A stretch of 64,000 nucleotides of DNA from Nocardioides sp. Root1257 (GTDB lineage: Bacteria; Actinomycetota; Actinomycetes; Propionibacteriales; Nocardioidaceae): contig NZ_LMDV01000013.1 of the NCBI RefSeq assembly GCF_001425175.1, forward strand, positions 131,816 through 195,815, read 5' to 3'. Below, in pieces: positions 1 to 8,076 of this stretch. The notes beneath the pieces were generated by a model that worked only from the letters and a program-made list of their open reading frames with translations, was not told where the DNA came from and did no database searches. The translations under genes and the position numbers were made by a program. Every line of letters begins with the position of its first letter. Position 1 is the first letter of the stretch.

Positions 1-2
1 CC

Positions 3-527
3 TGCGGCTCGATGGTCGCCATGGAGCGCGCCCTGGGCTGGTCGCGCCAGCTGCGGCTCACCCCACTGAACCCAGTGTCCTACATCCTGGTCAAGGCGAT
101 CGTGGCCCTGCTCATGGGTGCCTTCGCCATCGCGGTCGTCAACGCCTGTGGGATCTTCCAGGGTCGTGCCGAGATGCCGACCGACATCTGGGTCGTCTCC
201 GCGATCGTCACGCTGTTCTGCACGCTGACCTTCGCCGCGCTCGGCGTCTTCGTCGGCTACATCGTCCCCGGCGAGAACGCCATGCAGATCCTCGGCCCCG
301 GCCTGGCCCTGCTGTCCTTCCTGGGTGGCGTCTTCTGGCCGCTCACCGAGGGCAGCGCCGTCTGGCACGTCGCGGTCTTCACCCCGATGTACGGCGTCGC
401 CATGGTCGCCCGCGCCCCGCTGACGCACGACCTCCCGTGGTACGCCGTCGTCAACGCCGCACTGTGGCTGGCGATCTTCGTCGGCGGCGCGGCCTGGCGG
501 ATGGCCAAGGACACGGCCCGCGTGTGA
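3..527 (+). CDS. ABC-2 type transporter permease, C-terminal part (cut by window edge)
   Basis: The reading frame is already open at the first bases, so this is the 3' end of a longer gene. The visible ~175 residues hold about five hydrophobic segments, with the pattern of ABC-2/DrrB-type exporter permeases: a long loop (VAMERALGWSRQLRLTPL) followed by membrane helices and a short basic tail. It would form the membrane channel of an ATP-driven exporter; the ATPase would lie upstream, outside the window. Its stop overlaps the GTG of the next gene by 4 bp (GTGA), so it is co-transcribed with the two-component pair. This order (ABC exporter, then DesK/DesR-like genes) is common in Actinobacteria and Firmicutes. 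The substrate cannot be told from sequence. Confidence 0.8.
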   Translation, partial: CGSMVAMERALGWSRQLRLTPLNPVSYILVKAIVALLMGAFAIAVVNACGIFQGRAEMPTDIWVVSAIVTLFCTLTFAALGVFVGYIVPGENAMQILGPGLALLSFLGGVFWPLTEGSAVWHVAVFTPMYGVAMVARAPLTHDLPWYAVVNAALWLAIFVGGAAWRMAKDTARV

Positions 528-1645
528 CTAGCCTGAGCGTCGTGAGCGAGAACCCGTCGGCGCACCCGAACCGGCTGGACCGCACGGGTCCGTTCTTCGC
601 GGCCATCTGGCTGTTCTTCCTGATCGACCCGCTGCTCGAGGGCTGGCGGCACCGCGACGAGCTCGCCGGTGTCGTCGGCCTCCTCGCGACCCTGGCGTTC
701 GCGGCGACGTACATGGCGCTCTGGGTGCAGGTGCGCGCCAACCGGATGCGACTGATCGAGAACCCGTCGCACCGCTTCGTGGCCGTCTACCTCGGCGGCA
801 TGGTCGTCCTCGGCGCCGTCATGGTGGCGACGCTCGGTGCCGTCGGCATGACCAGTGCCGTCTACCTGGCCGTCGGCTGCGTGATGGTGCTGCCGTTGCG
901 CGTGGCCAGCCCGATCGTGGTGGTGCTGGTCGTCGGGTCGCTGTCGCTCAGCGCCGTCGAGGGCTGGGGCAGCCAGACCGGGCTGGCCTTCGCGATCATG
1001 GCGTCGTCGGTCGCGGTGCTCGGGATGCGCACGATCATGCGCCGCAACCTCGCGCTGGTGAAGGCCGAGCAGGAGAACGCCAGCCTCGCCGTCGAGAACG
1101 AGCGCACCCGCTTCGCCCGCGACCTGCACGACATCCTCGGCCACTCGCTGACCGTGATCACCGTCAAGGCCGAGCTGGCCCAGCGCCTGCTGGACGTCGA
1201 TGTCGAGCGCGCCCGCACCGAGCTCGCCGACCTCGAGCGGCTCAGCCGCGACGCGCTGACCGACGTACGACGCGCGGTGGAGGGCTACCGCGAGCTGACG
1301 CTGCCCGGCGAGCTGACCCGGGCCCGCAACGCGCTCGCGGCAGCCGAGATCGAGGCGCGGCTCCCCAACTCCGCCGACGAGGTGCCGACCGAGCTGCGCG
1401 AGCTCTTCGCCTGGACGGTCCGCGAGGGCGTCACCAACGTGATCCGCCACTCCGGCGCGCAGACCTGCGAGGTGCGGCTCACCCCGACCAGCGCCGAGGT
1501 CCGTGACGACGGCCCCGGGTGCGAGAGCGAGCACGCCGGCGGCTCCGGGCTCGCGGGGCTGCGCGAACGCGCCGCCGGGGTCGGCGCCACCGTCGTCGTC
1601 CGGCACCTCTCCCCCGGCTTCTCGCTCCAGGTGGTGCGCCCGTGA
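524..1645 (+). CDS. Sensor histidine kinase, DesK/NarL-type (HisKA_3)
   Basis: A membrane sensor kinase of about 373 aa. The GTG at 524 overlaps the preceding stop; a GTG at 542 is a possible alternative. Residues ~20-165 form five or six membrane segments with little extracytoplasmic loop, as in DesK-like membrane-state sensors. The HisKA_3 box FARDLHDILGHS places the phospho-accepting His near residue 202. A short HATPase domain follows (REGVTNVIRHS N-box, VRDDGPG G-box, GSGLAGLRERAAG). It should autophosphorylate and pass phosphate to the regulator encoded directly downstream, with which it shares another 4-bp overlap. The signal is unknown; coupling to the upstream exporter is inferred from position. 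Confidence 0.9.
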   Translation: MTSLSVVSENPSAHPNRLDRTGPFFAAIWLFFLIDPLLEGWRHRDELAGVVGLLATLAFAATYMALWVQVRANRMRLIENPSHRFVAVYLGGMVVLGAVMVATLGAVGMTSAVYLAVGCVMVLPLRVASPIVVVLVVGSLSLSAVEGWGSQTGLAFAIMASSVAVLGMRTIMRRNLALVKAEQENASLAVENERTRFARDLHDILGHSLTVITVKAELAQRLLDVDVERARTELADLERLSRDALTDVRRAVEGYRELTLPGELTRARNALAAAEIEARLPNSADEVPTELRELFAWTVREGVTNVIRHSGAQTCEVRLTPTSAEVRDDGPGCESEHAGGSGLAGLRERAAGVGATVVVRHLSPGFSLQVVRP

Positions 1646-2262
1646 ACGGACGGAGCACGATCCGCCTCCTGCTCGCCGACGACCAGGCGCTGGTCCGTGG
1701 GGCTCTCTCCGCACTGCTCAACCTGGAGCCCGACCTCGAGGTCGTCGTCGAGGTCGGTTCCGGCGATGCCGTCCTGCCCGCCGTGCTGGAGCACCGCCCC
1801 GACGTGGCCCTGCTCGACGTCGAGATGCCCGGCCTCGACGGCATCGCCGCGACCGCGGAGGTACGCCGCGACGCCCCCGACACCCGGGTGCTCATCGTGA
1901 CCACGTTCGGCCGCCCCGGCTACCTCCGGCGTGCCCTCCAGGCCGGCGCGTCCGGCTTCGTCGTCAAGGACACCCCCGCCTCCCAGCTCGCCGACGCCGT
2001 ACGCCGGGTGCACGCCGGCCTGCGCGTCGTCGATCCCGCCCTCGCCACCGACAGCCTGCTCGCCGGGGAATCACCCCTGACCGCGCGCGAGACCGAGGTC
2101 CTCCAGGCCGCCCGCGACGGCTCCCCGGTCGCCACCATCGCCGCGCGGCTCTTCCTCTCGGAGGGCACGGTCCGCAACCACCTGTCCTCCGCCATCGGCA
2201 AGACCGGCGCCGCCAACCGCGCCGAGGCGGTGCTGACCGCCGAGGGCAACGGCTGGCTCTGA
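1642..2262 (+). CDS. Response regulator, NarL/DesR (LuxR-type HTH) family
   Basis: A 206-aa two-domain regulator starting at a GTG that overlaps the kinase stop. The receiver domain spans residues ~5-120, with acidic pocket ADDQ near the start, phospho-acceptor Asp59 in LLDVEMPG, a Thr in the VTTF segment, and Lys in VVKDTPAS. The C-terminal LuxR-type HTH (LTARETEVLQAARDG through SEGTVRNHLSSAIGK) binds DNA. It is the cognate partner of the kinase immediately upstream, and probably regulates its own operon including the exporter (inference). A strong hairpin follows the stop, closing the transcription unit. Confidence 0.92.
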   Translation: MNGRSTIRLLLADDQALVRGALSALLNLEPDLEVVVEVGSGDAVLPAVLEHRPDVALLDVEMPGLDGIAATAEVRRDAPDTRVLIVTTFGRPGYLRRALQAGASGFVVKDTPASQLADAVRRVHAGLRVVDPALATDSLLAGESPLTARETEVLQAARDGSPVATIAARLFLSEGTVRNHLSSAIGKTGAANRAEAVLTAEGNGWL

Positions 2263-2272
2263 CCGGCGGCTG

Positions 2273-2326
2273 GCGGGACGTCATACGGACGGAGCATCCG
2301 CTTGCTCCGTCCGTATGACGTCCCGC
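2273..2326 (+). terminator. 24-bp perfect stem-loop after the response regulator
   Basis: The arms 2273-2296 and 2303-2326 are exact reverse complements around the 6-nt loop TCCGCT. The stem starts 10 bp after the response-regulator stop and has no U tract, as is usual for actinobacterial hairpin terminators. It should end the operon from the plus strand and could also block read-through from the other side. Confidence 0.75.
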
Positions 2327-2434
2327 GGGGCGCCCTGGACCGGAAGTCGTCCACAGCGCCACCGCGAGCCGCCTCCTCCACACCCGCCGACACGGCATCG
2401 GCGCTCGGAGCCTCGATGAGGCAACGCTGCACCC

Positions 2435-3373
2435 ATGCCCCGCCAGGTCCCGTACGACGACGATCGGTTCGTGGCTGCGCGTGATCTGGCCGCCGACCAG
2501 GGCGGCGTGCTCTCTCGACCTCAGCTGTACGGCGTCGGCATCACGCGGTGGGAGATCCGCGGCCAGGTGCGTGGACACCGCTGGCAGCTGATCGGGGACC
2601 AGTGCGTCCACCTCGAGAACGGCCACCTCTCCCCCGAGGGCGAGCAATGGGCTGCGGTCTTCCACGGCGGTCCGCGGGCGTGCCTCGACGGCGGGTCGGC
2701 CCTGGTCGCGGCCGGTCTCGAGCGCTACACACTGGAGCGCGTCCGGGTTTCGGTGCCGCGCGGCGCCCGGATCCGTCGTCACCCGCGCTTCGACATCCGC
2801 CAGACCCGGCGGTGGGCCGAGAGCGACATCATCCGCGTCGGCCTGCCCCGCACCAGGAGCGCCACTGCCGCGATCCGCGCCGCCCTGTGGGCCCGTACCG
2901 ACCGCGAGGCGACGTACGTCCTGCTCCTCGCCGTCCAGCAGCGCATCGTCGCCGCGCGCGACATCGGCACCGAGCTGCTCCGCGTGCGTCGCGACAAGCG
3001 TCGGCTACTCCTCCACTCCGTGGTCAACGAGCTGCTCGACGGCGCGCAGTCCCTGGGCGAGATCGACATCGCGACGCTGCTGCGACGACGTGGACTGCCT
3101 GCGCCCGCGCGTCAGGCAGTGCGGCAGGACCGACGAGGGCGCTACTACCTCGACCTCTCCTGGCCGGACTACCGGCTGGTCGTCGAGATCGACGGCATCC
3201 ACCACGCATGGGTGGAGAACCTCGTCGGCGATGCGCTGCGGCACAACGCCGTCGCGCTCGACGGCGACACCGTGCTCCGGGTGCCGCTGCTCGGTCTGCG
3301 GCTGCAGCCGGAGGCGTTCCTCGACCAGATCGAGGACGGCCTGCGCGCCGGCGGCTGGTCGCTGGCGGCGTGA
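2435..3373 (+). CDS. DUF559-type protein with AbiEi-like N-terminus
   Basis: A 312-aa soluble protein. The N-terminal part (about residues 8-75: a GGVLSRPQL helix-turn-helix, then WEIRGQVRGHRWQLIG) resembles the winged-helix domain of AbiEi-like antitoxins. The C-terminal 110 residues (YYLDLSWPDYRLVVEIDG, then IHHAW and a hydrophobic strand VLRVPL) match DUF559, a PD-(D/E)XK nuclease-like fold related to Vsr. Such proteins are abundant, often multi-copy, in Nocardioides-like genomes. No toxin or methylase gene is next to it, so a role as antitoxin or in DNA repair is only a guess. It stands alone between two hairpin- or promoter-separated units. Confidence 0.75.
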   Translation: MPRQVPYDDDRFVAARDLAADQGGVLSRPQLYGVGITRWEIRGQVRGHRWQLIGDQCVHLENGHLSPEGEQWAAVFHGGPRACLDGGSALVAAGLERYTLERVRVSVPRGARIRRHPRFDIRQTRRWAESDIIRVGLPRTRSATAAIRAALWARTDREATYVLLLAVQQRIVAARDIGTELLRVRRDKRRLLLHSVVNELLDGAQSLGEIDIATLLRRRGLPAPARQAVRQDRRGRYYLDLSWPDYRLVVEIDGIHHAWVENLVGDALRHNAVALDGDTVLRVPLLGLRLQPEAFLDQIEDGLRAGGWSLAA

Positions 3374-3389
3374 TCTCATCTTCGCTGGG

Positions 3390-3395
3390 TAACGT
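3390..3395 (+). promoter_or_regulatory. Putative -10 hexamer TAACGT of a leaderless transcript
   Basis: TAACGT lies 7 nt before the ATG at 3403, a spacing that puts the transcription start at the start codon. No Shine-Dalgarno sequence precedes this ATG. Confidence 0.5.
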
Positions 3396-3402
3396 GCCAG
3401 GC

Positions 3403-4605
3403 ATGCGCTCCCTCGTTCTCGGACCTGTCACCGCGCTCACGCTGGGCCTGACGCTGGGCCTCACGGTCGCGCCGGCGCCCACCCAGGCACAGCTCGCACC
3501 CCAGCAGCACACGCAGCAGCACGCACATCAGGCGAAGCACCAGCGGGCGGCGTACCCCGTCCTCCAGGTCAAGCGCCTGGTCACCGGGCTCGACCACCCG
3601 TGGGACGTCCGGTCCCTCGGCGGCGGGCGGCTGATCTACACGCAGCGCGACCGCGCCACGCTGACGACGTGGGCGCACGGGCGCAAGCACCGGGTGAAGT
3701 TCCCCAGCAGCTCGGTCTGGGTGAGCGGCGAGACCGGGCTGATGGGGCTGGAGGTCGACCCCGCCTACGCCAGCAACCACCGCATCTACACCTGCCAGGG
3801 CGGCATCACGCGCAGTGGCGGCCACGACGTCCGCGTCATCGCGTGGCGCCTCAACGCGAAGGCCACGAAGGCGACCCGCATCAAGCAGCTGGTGGGCGGG
3901 TTCCCGACGACCTCCGGTCGGCACGGCGGCTGCCGCCTGCTGATCGCCGACGACGGCTCCCTGCTGGTCGGCACCGGCGACGCTGCCACCGGCACCAACC
4001 CGGAGAACACGACGTCCCTCGGCGGCAAGACCCTGCGGCTCAACCGGATGACCGGTGCGCCCTGGCCGAGCAACCCCTTCATCAGCAGCACCAACCACAA
4101 CAAGCGCTACGTGCAGACCTACGGCCACCGCAACGTGCAGGGTCTGAGCCAGCGCGCCGACGGCTCGCTGTGGTCGATCGAGCAGGGCACCTACCGTGAC
4201 GACGAGGTCAACCGGCTCCGCAACGGCGGCGACTACGGCTACAACCCGGTGCCGGGCTACAACGAGTCCGTCCCGATGACCGACCAGTCGCTGCCCGGCA
4301 AGCAGATCGGTGCCGCGTGGAGCTCGGGCGACCCGACGATCGCGACCTCCGGCGGCGGGTTCGTGTACGGCGTGGGCCTCGGCGCCTACAACGGCACCCT
4401 GGCGGTCGCCGCGCTGAAGGCGGAGCGGGTGCTCTTCCTGACGTTCTCGAAGGCCGGCAAGCTGCAGCGGGTCAAGGTGCCCGCGGCGCTGCGGCAGTTC
4501 GGTCGGATCCGCACCGTGGTCGACGGGCCGGGCTCGACGTTCTTCGTCACCACCGACAACGGCAGCGGCACCGACGCGATCCTGCGGGTCCGCCCGAAGC
4601 GCTGA
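3403..4605 (+). CDS. Secreted PQQ-dependent sugar dehydrogenase (GSDH family)
   Basis: A 400-aa exported protein. Residues 1-29 form a signal peptide with the hydrophobic core ALTLGLTLGLTV and cleavage near PTQA. The rest is a six-bladed beta-propeller of the glucose/sorbosone dehydrogenase family, recognised by LDHPWDVRSL near the start, GHRNVQGLSQRADGSLW, and DDEVNRLRNGGDYGYNPV. Family members oxidise aldoses or sorbosone with pyrroloquinoline quinone, but many actinobacterial members have never been shown to bind PQQ. The linker after the signal is rich in Gln and His (QQHTQQHAHQ). It appears monocistronic. The substrate is not predictable. Confidence 0.85.
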   Translation: MRSLVLGPVTALTLGLTLGLTVAPAPTQAQLAPQQHTQQHAHQAKHQRAAYPVLQVKRLVTGLDHPWDVRSLGGGRLIYTQRDRATLTTWAHGRKHRVKFPSSSVWVSGETGLMGLEVDPAYASNHRIYTCQGGITRSGGHDVRVIAWRLNAKATKATRIKQLVGGFPTTSGRHGGCRLLIADDGSLLVGTGDAATGTNPENTTSLGGKTLRLNRMTGAPWPSNPFISSTNHNKRYVQTYGHRNVQGLSQRADGSLWSIEQGTYRDDEVNRLRNGGDYGYNPVPGYNESVPMTDQSLPGKQIGAAWSSGDPTIATSGGGFVYGVGLGAYNGTLAVAALKAERVLFLTFSKAGKLQRVKVPAALRQFGRIRTVVDGPGSTFFVTTDNGSGTDAILRVRPKR

Positions 4606-4678
4606 TCGGCGGCGCCTTGGAGCGATCCGGCATGCTGAGGACTCCTGATCCCGACCTGACGGAGCCCGCGGACCCCCG

Positions 4679-5974
4679 GTGGACACCCAGACCCTGATCA
4701 ACCTGCTTCTCGTCGTCGCGTTCATCCTCGTCGGCGGGGTCTTCGCCGGCACGGAGATCGCCCTCGTCTCGCTGCGTGAGGGGCAGATCAACGCCCTCTC
4801 CGAGCGTGGTCCGCGCGGAGCCCGCGTGGCCCGGGTCGCGCGCGACCCCAACCGGTTCCTCGCCGCGGTGCAGATCGGCGTCACCGTCGCCGGCTTCTTC
4901 TCCGCGGCGTACGGCGCCTCGACCCTCGCGCCCGACTTCGCCCCGGTGCTCGAGAACGCCGGGCTCAGCGGAGCCGCCGCCGACACCGCAGCGCTGATCC
5001 TGCTCACCCTCTTCATCGCCTACCTCTCCCTGGTGCTCGGCGAGCTGGTGCCGAAGCGGCTCGCGCTGCAGCGCTCCCAGGGCGTGGCGTACGCGGTGGG
5101 CGGACCGCTCGACCGGTTCGCGATCGTGATGCGGCCGGTCGTGTGGCTGCTGTCGGTCTCGACCAACGGCATCGTCCGGCTCTTCGGCGGCGATCCGTCG
5201 GCCACGGCGGAGGAGCTCAGCGACGAGGAGCTCCGCTTCCTCGTCGACCAGCACGAGGGTCTCGCCGACGACGAGCGCAAGATCCTGACCGACGTCTTCG
5301 ACGCCGGCGACCGCTCGCTCAGCGAGGTGATGCGTCCGCGCCGCGACGTCACCTTCCTGGCCATCGACTGCACCGTCGCGGAGGCCGTCGAGGCCGCGCT
5401 CTCCCACCCCTACTCGCGCTTCCCCGTGATCGGGACCAGCCAGGACGACGTCCTCGGCTTCCTGCACGTGCGCGACCTGCTGGGCGCCGACCCGCAGCGC
5501 CGCATCCGGGGCCTGACCCGCGACATCCTGCACCTGCCCGCCACCAACCGGCTGCTGCCCTCGCTGGCCCGGATGCGCGACGAGGGCCGCCACATCGCCG
5601 TCGTCGTGGACGAGTACGGCGGCACCGACGGCATCGTCACCCTCGAGGACCTCGTCGAGGAGCTGGTCGGCGACATCCGCGACGAGTACGACGAGGCCGA
5701 CCCGGAGACCGCGCCCGACGTCGTCGACGCCCGCCTGACCATCGAGGAGTTCGCCCGCCTGACCGGCGTACCCCTCGACGACGGCCCCTACGAGACCGTC
5801 GCCGGCTACGTCATGCACGCCCTCGGCCGGCTCGCGGAGCCCGGCGACACCGTGGTCGTCGGCGACCACCAGCTCGTCGTCACCGAGGTCGACCGGCACC
5901 GGATCACGCAGGTCAGCATCCGTCTGAGTGCCGGTTCCACGGAAACGACTCCCCCGGAGCACGGTCACCCCTAG
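4679..5974 (+). CDS. CNNM/HlyC-CorC family membrane protein with CBS domains
   Basis: A 431-aa protein starting at GTG 4679. The N-terminal DUF21 domain (residues ~1-190) has four membrane segments and the family signature LVLGELVPKRLAL. Two CBS domains follow (~residues 215-335; motifs VMRPRRDVTFLAID and DEYGGTDGIVTLEDLVEELVGDI), then a C-terminal CorC/HlyC domain. Relatives are Mg2+/Co2+ transport-associated proteins; the historical name haemolysin is misleading for housekeeping members. It is probably involved in divalent-cation efflux or homeostasis at the cytoplasmic membrane. It is complete and shows no operon partner. Confidence 0.9.
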   Translation: MDTQTLINLLLVVAFILVGGVFAGTEIALVSLREGQINALSERGPRGARVARVARDPNRFLAAVQIGVTVAGFFSAAYGASTLAPDFAPVLENAGLSGAAADTAALILLTLFIAYLSLVLGELVPKRLALQRSQGVAYAVGGPLDRFAIVMRPVVWLLSVSTNGIVRLFGGDPSATAEELSDEELRFLVDQHEGLADDERKILTDVFDAGDRSLSEVMRPRRDVTFLAIDCTVAEAVEAALSHPYSRFPVIGTSQDDVLGFLHVRDLLGADPQRRIRGLTRDILHLPATNRLLPSLARMRDEGRHIAVVVDEYGGTDGIVTLEDLVEELVGDIRDEYDEADPETAPDVVDARLTIEEFARLTGVPLDDGPYETVAGYVMHALGRLAEPGDTVVVGDHQLVVTEVDRHRITQVSIRLSAGSTETTPPEHGHP

Positions 5975-6034
5975 CCTGTCCCGGACCAGCGACGCGGCAT
6001 CGGGCCTCGCCACTGCACGGGGAGACACATCTGC

Positions 6035-7585
6035 ATGCGACGTGACCGCGCCGCCGTACGTCCGATCGCCTGGCTAGCGGGCCTGGTCCTGGTCGTGACG
6101 GCGGTGTGCGTGCCCGGAGGCCCGACCCTCGCCGCAGGGACCGGACACATCACCGGGGTCGTCACCGCACCGGGCGGCACGCCGCTCGCGAACGTCTGGG
6201 TCAGCGTGGGGTACCTCAACGAAGGCAACTGGATGCTCGCCGCCACGACACTCACTGGCATCAACGGCCAGTACGACGTCGACGTCGCGGCGGGCGGCCC
6301 GCACAGCATGGTGTTCAGCCGTTCCGGCTACGCGACCGAGTACTACGACGACGCCACCACGATGGCGACCGCCACGAACGTCCCGGTGACGGCCGGCGTG
6401 ACGACCACCGCGAACGCCGAGCTGGCCGTCGCCGGTCACGTCACCGGCACCGTCACCGGCACCGGTGGCGTCGCTGTCGCGGACGTCGACGTGTCGGCCT
6501 GGCAGCTCGTCGGCGACGACTGGCACCGCACCGGCGTGACGAGGTTGACCGACGACGAGGGCGACTACGACCTCGATGGGCTCCCGACAGGGGGCTTCCG
6601 GCTGCGGTTCGCGGCGCCGTCCGGCAGCGGCTACGTCAGCGAGTGGTGGGACGACGCCTGGACCGTCGAGACGGCGACCACGGTGTCGGTCACGGGCGGC
6701 GCGACCACCAGCGGCAAGGACGTGGAGCTGAGCGTCGACGGACCAGCGCCTGCGATCACCAACACCGCGCTGCCGACGATCGGAGGGACCCCGCAGGTCG
6801 GCGCAGCGCTGACCGGCGCCGTCGGTTCGTGGGATCCCGCCGGCGGGCTCTCCTTCGCCTACCGCTGGCTGGTGGACGGGGAGCCCGTGGCCGGTGCCAC
6901 CGGTACGTCGTACCTGCCCGCGGCGGGAGACGTCGGCAAGACCGTGCGGTTCGAGGTGACCGCGACCAGGACCGGCTACCACGCCGGGACGGCGACCTCC
7001 GGTGCCACCGCCGTTGTGGCACCGGCGGACCAGCCGGTCGCCAGCGCGACACCACCGGCGATCACGCGGGCACCCCGGGTCGGCGCGACCGTGACCGCGG
7101 CGCCCGGCACGTGGACCCCCGCCGACCCCACCCTGACCTACCAGTGGCTCGTGGCCGGCACACCGGTCGCGCACGCAACGACCTCGTCGTACCGGCCGGT
7201 GCCGGCCGACCTCGGCAAGAGGCTGGAGGTGCGGGTCACCGCCACGGCCGCCGGCCACACCGCGGGCGTCGCCACCTCGGCGGCCCGCATCGTCGGCAAG
7301 GGCGTCCTGACGGCGACCAGGAAGCCCCAGGTCACCGGCACGGCGAGGAAGAACGCCACGCTCACCGTCTCCCCCGGCGTCTGGACGCCGTCGAGAGCCA
7401 CGGTGCGGATCCAGTGGTACGCCGGCGCGAAGGCGATCCCGAAGGCCACAGCCACCAAGTTCACGCTGGCGGGCAAGGCGCTCGAGGCCGTCGCGGGCAA
7501 GGCTGTCTCGGTGCTGGTCACCGTGACGGCGCCCGGCTACCGCACCGTCACCACCAGGCTGAGGGTCGCGGGCAAGGTCAGGTAG
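6035..7585 (+). CDS. Secreted protein with carboxypeptidase-regulatory-like and Ig-like repeats
   Basis: A 516-aa exported protein. A signal peptide covers residues 1-34 (hydrophobic core AWLAGLVLVVTAV). Two carboxypeptidase-regulatory-like beta-sandwich repeats follow (GHITGVVTAPGGTPLANVWVSV and GHVTGTVTGTGGVAVADVDV), each ending in an EYYDD or EWWDD acidic motif. Three Ig-like repeats then run to the C-terminus (motifs GSWDPAGGLSFAYRWLVDG, GTWTPADPTLTYQWLVAG, GVWTPSRATVRIQWY). There is no sortase motif or terminal membrane anchor. A cell-surface or matrix role is likely, with no catalytic residues seen. Similar Ig-like repeat proteins are frequent in Nocardioides-type genomes. Confidence 0.8.
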   Translation: MRRDRAAVRPIAWLAGLVLVVTAVCVPGGPTLAAGTGHITGVVTAPGGTPLANVWVSVGYLNEGNWMLAATTLTGINGQYDVDVAAGGPHSMVFSRSGYATEYYDDATTMATATNVPVTAGVTTTANAELAVAGHVTGTVTGTGGVAVADVDVSAWQLVGDDWHRTGVTRLTDDEGDYDLDGLPTGGFRLRFAAPSGSGYVSEWWDDAWTVETATTVSVTGGATTSGKDVELSVDGPAPAITNTALPTIGGTPQVGAALTGAVGSWDPAGGLSFAYRWLVDGEPVAGATGTSYLPAAGDVGKTVRFEVTATRTGYHAGTATSGATAVVAPADQPVASATPPAITRAPRVGATVTAAPGTWTPADPTLTYQWLVAGTPVAHATTSSYRPVPADLGKRLEVRVTATAAGHTAGVATSAARIVGKGVLTATRKPQVTGTARKNATLTVSPGVWTPSRATVRIQWYAGAKAIPKATATKFTLAGKALEAVAGKAVSVLVTVTAPGYRTVTTRLRVAGKVR

Positions 7586-7838
7586 CCAGGCCGACAAGCC
7601 AGATCGCGGCGACCCAGACGACCAGCGCGAGCACCGCCACCCACGGCAGCCTGGTCGGGTGCAGGGTCCACCACGCGCAGGCGACGGCGAAGAGCGCGAC
7701 CCAGACGCCGAGCAGCAGCACGACCGCCCACCACGGGACGATGAGCCCGCTCGCGGCGTACAGGAAGAACGCGCACGCCATCCCGGCCATGCCGACGAAC
7801 GGCCACGGTGACGCCGGGGTGAGGCGGGTGTCAGTCAT
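7578..7838 (-). CDS. Small membrane protein, two or three helices
   Basis: An 86-aa hydrophobic protein. The ATG at 7838 is chosen because it overlaps the stop of the upstream small gene by 8 bp and gives a clean N-terminus (MTDTRLTPASPWPF). Three hydrophobic stretches (FVGMAGMACAFFLYA, WWAVVLLLGVWVALFAVAC, WVAVLALVVWVAAIWLVG) suggest an integral membrane protein with a cytoplasmic start. Its 3' end overlaps the 3' end of the convergent Ig-like gene by 8 bp. Function is unknown; DUF2530-like actinobacterial proteins look similar, but I cannot confirm that assignment. Confidence 0.65.
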   Translation of the reverse strand: MTDTRLTPASPWPFVGMAGMACAFFLYAASGLIVPWWAVVLLLGVWVALFAVACAWWTLHPTRLPWVAVLALVVWVAAIWLVGLAT

Positions 7839-8007
7839 TCCACTTCGGGTCGTTGTCCCAGTCCTCGTTGCGCTGCTCGGCCTTGCCCAGCGCACCCTCG
7901 GCCTCCTCGCGGCTGCCGAACGGTCCGAGGCGGTCGATCGGCGGGCACATGTCCTCGCCCTGCTCGACGCGGTGGTGCTTCACGCAGAACCAGAAGTCGT
8001 CACTCAT
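7831..8007 (-). CDS. Conserved small acidic protein (58 aa)
   Basis: A 58-aa protein beginning MSDDFWFCVKHHRVE and ending WDNDPKWND. The pattern WFC-KHH-VE, then a Cys-Pro, DRLGPFGSREEAEGAL and a terminal WD-DP-W matches a widespread actinobacterial small-protein family that databases name inconsistently (hypothetical, SPOR-domain or, wrongly, methionine aminopeptidase). The paired Cys and His residues could bind metal, but this is speculation. It is the first gene of a two-gene unit with the small membrane protein downstream. Confidence 0.75.
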   Translation of the reverse strand: MSDDFWFCVKHHRVEQGEDMCPPIDRLGPFGSREEAEGALGKAEQRNEDWDNDPKWND

Positions 8008-8064
8008 GACGGCAACGTACCCAGACCAGTCGCCGACGCAACGTTCCCGAAACAACAGGATGGG

Positions 8065-8070
8065 TAGGGT
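8065..8070 (+). promoter_or_regulatory. Putative -10 hexamer TAGGGT of the ATP-grasp operon
   Basis: TAGGGT is exactly 6 nt before ATG 8077, which predicts a leaderless transcript for the ATP-grasp/alpha-E/transglutaminase operon. No ribosome binding site is visible. Confidence 0.55.
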
Positions 8071-8076
8071 CCGCGC

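Noticed and set aside
6035..7585. Sortase-anchored or toxin function for the Ig-like protein
   Set aside because: There is no LPxTG-like motif, no C-terminal helix and no catalytic residues.
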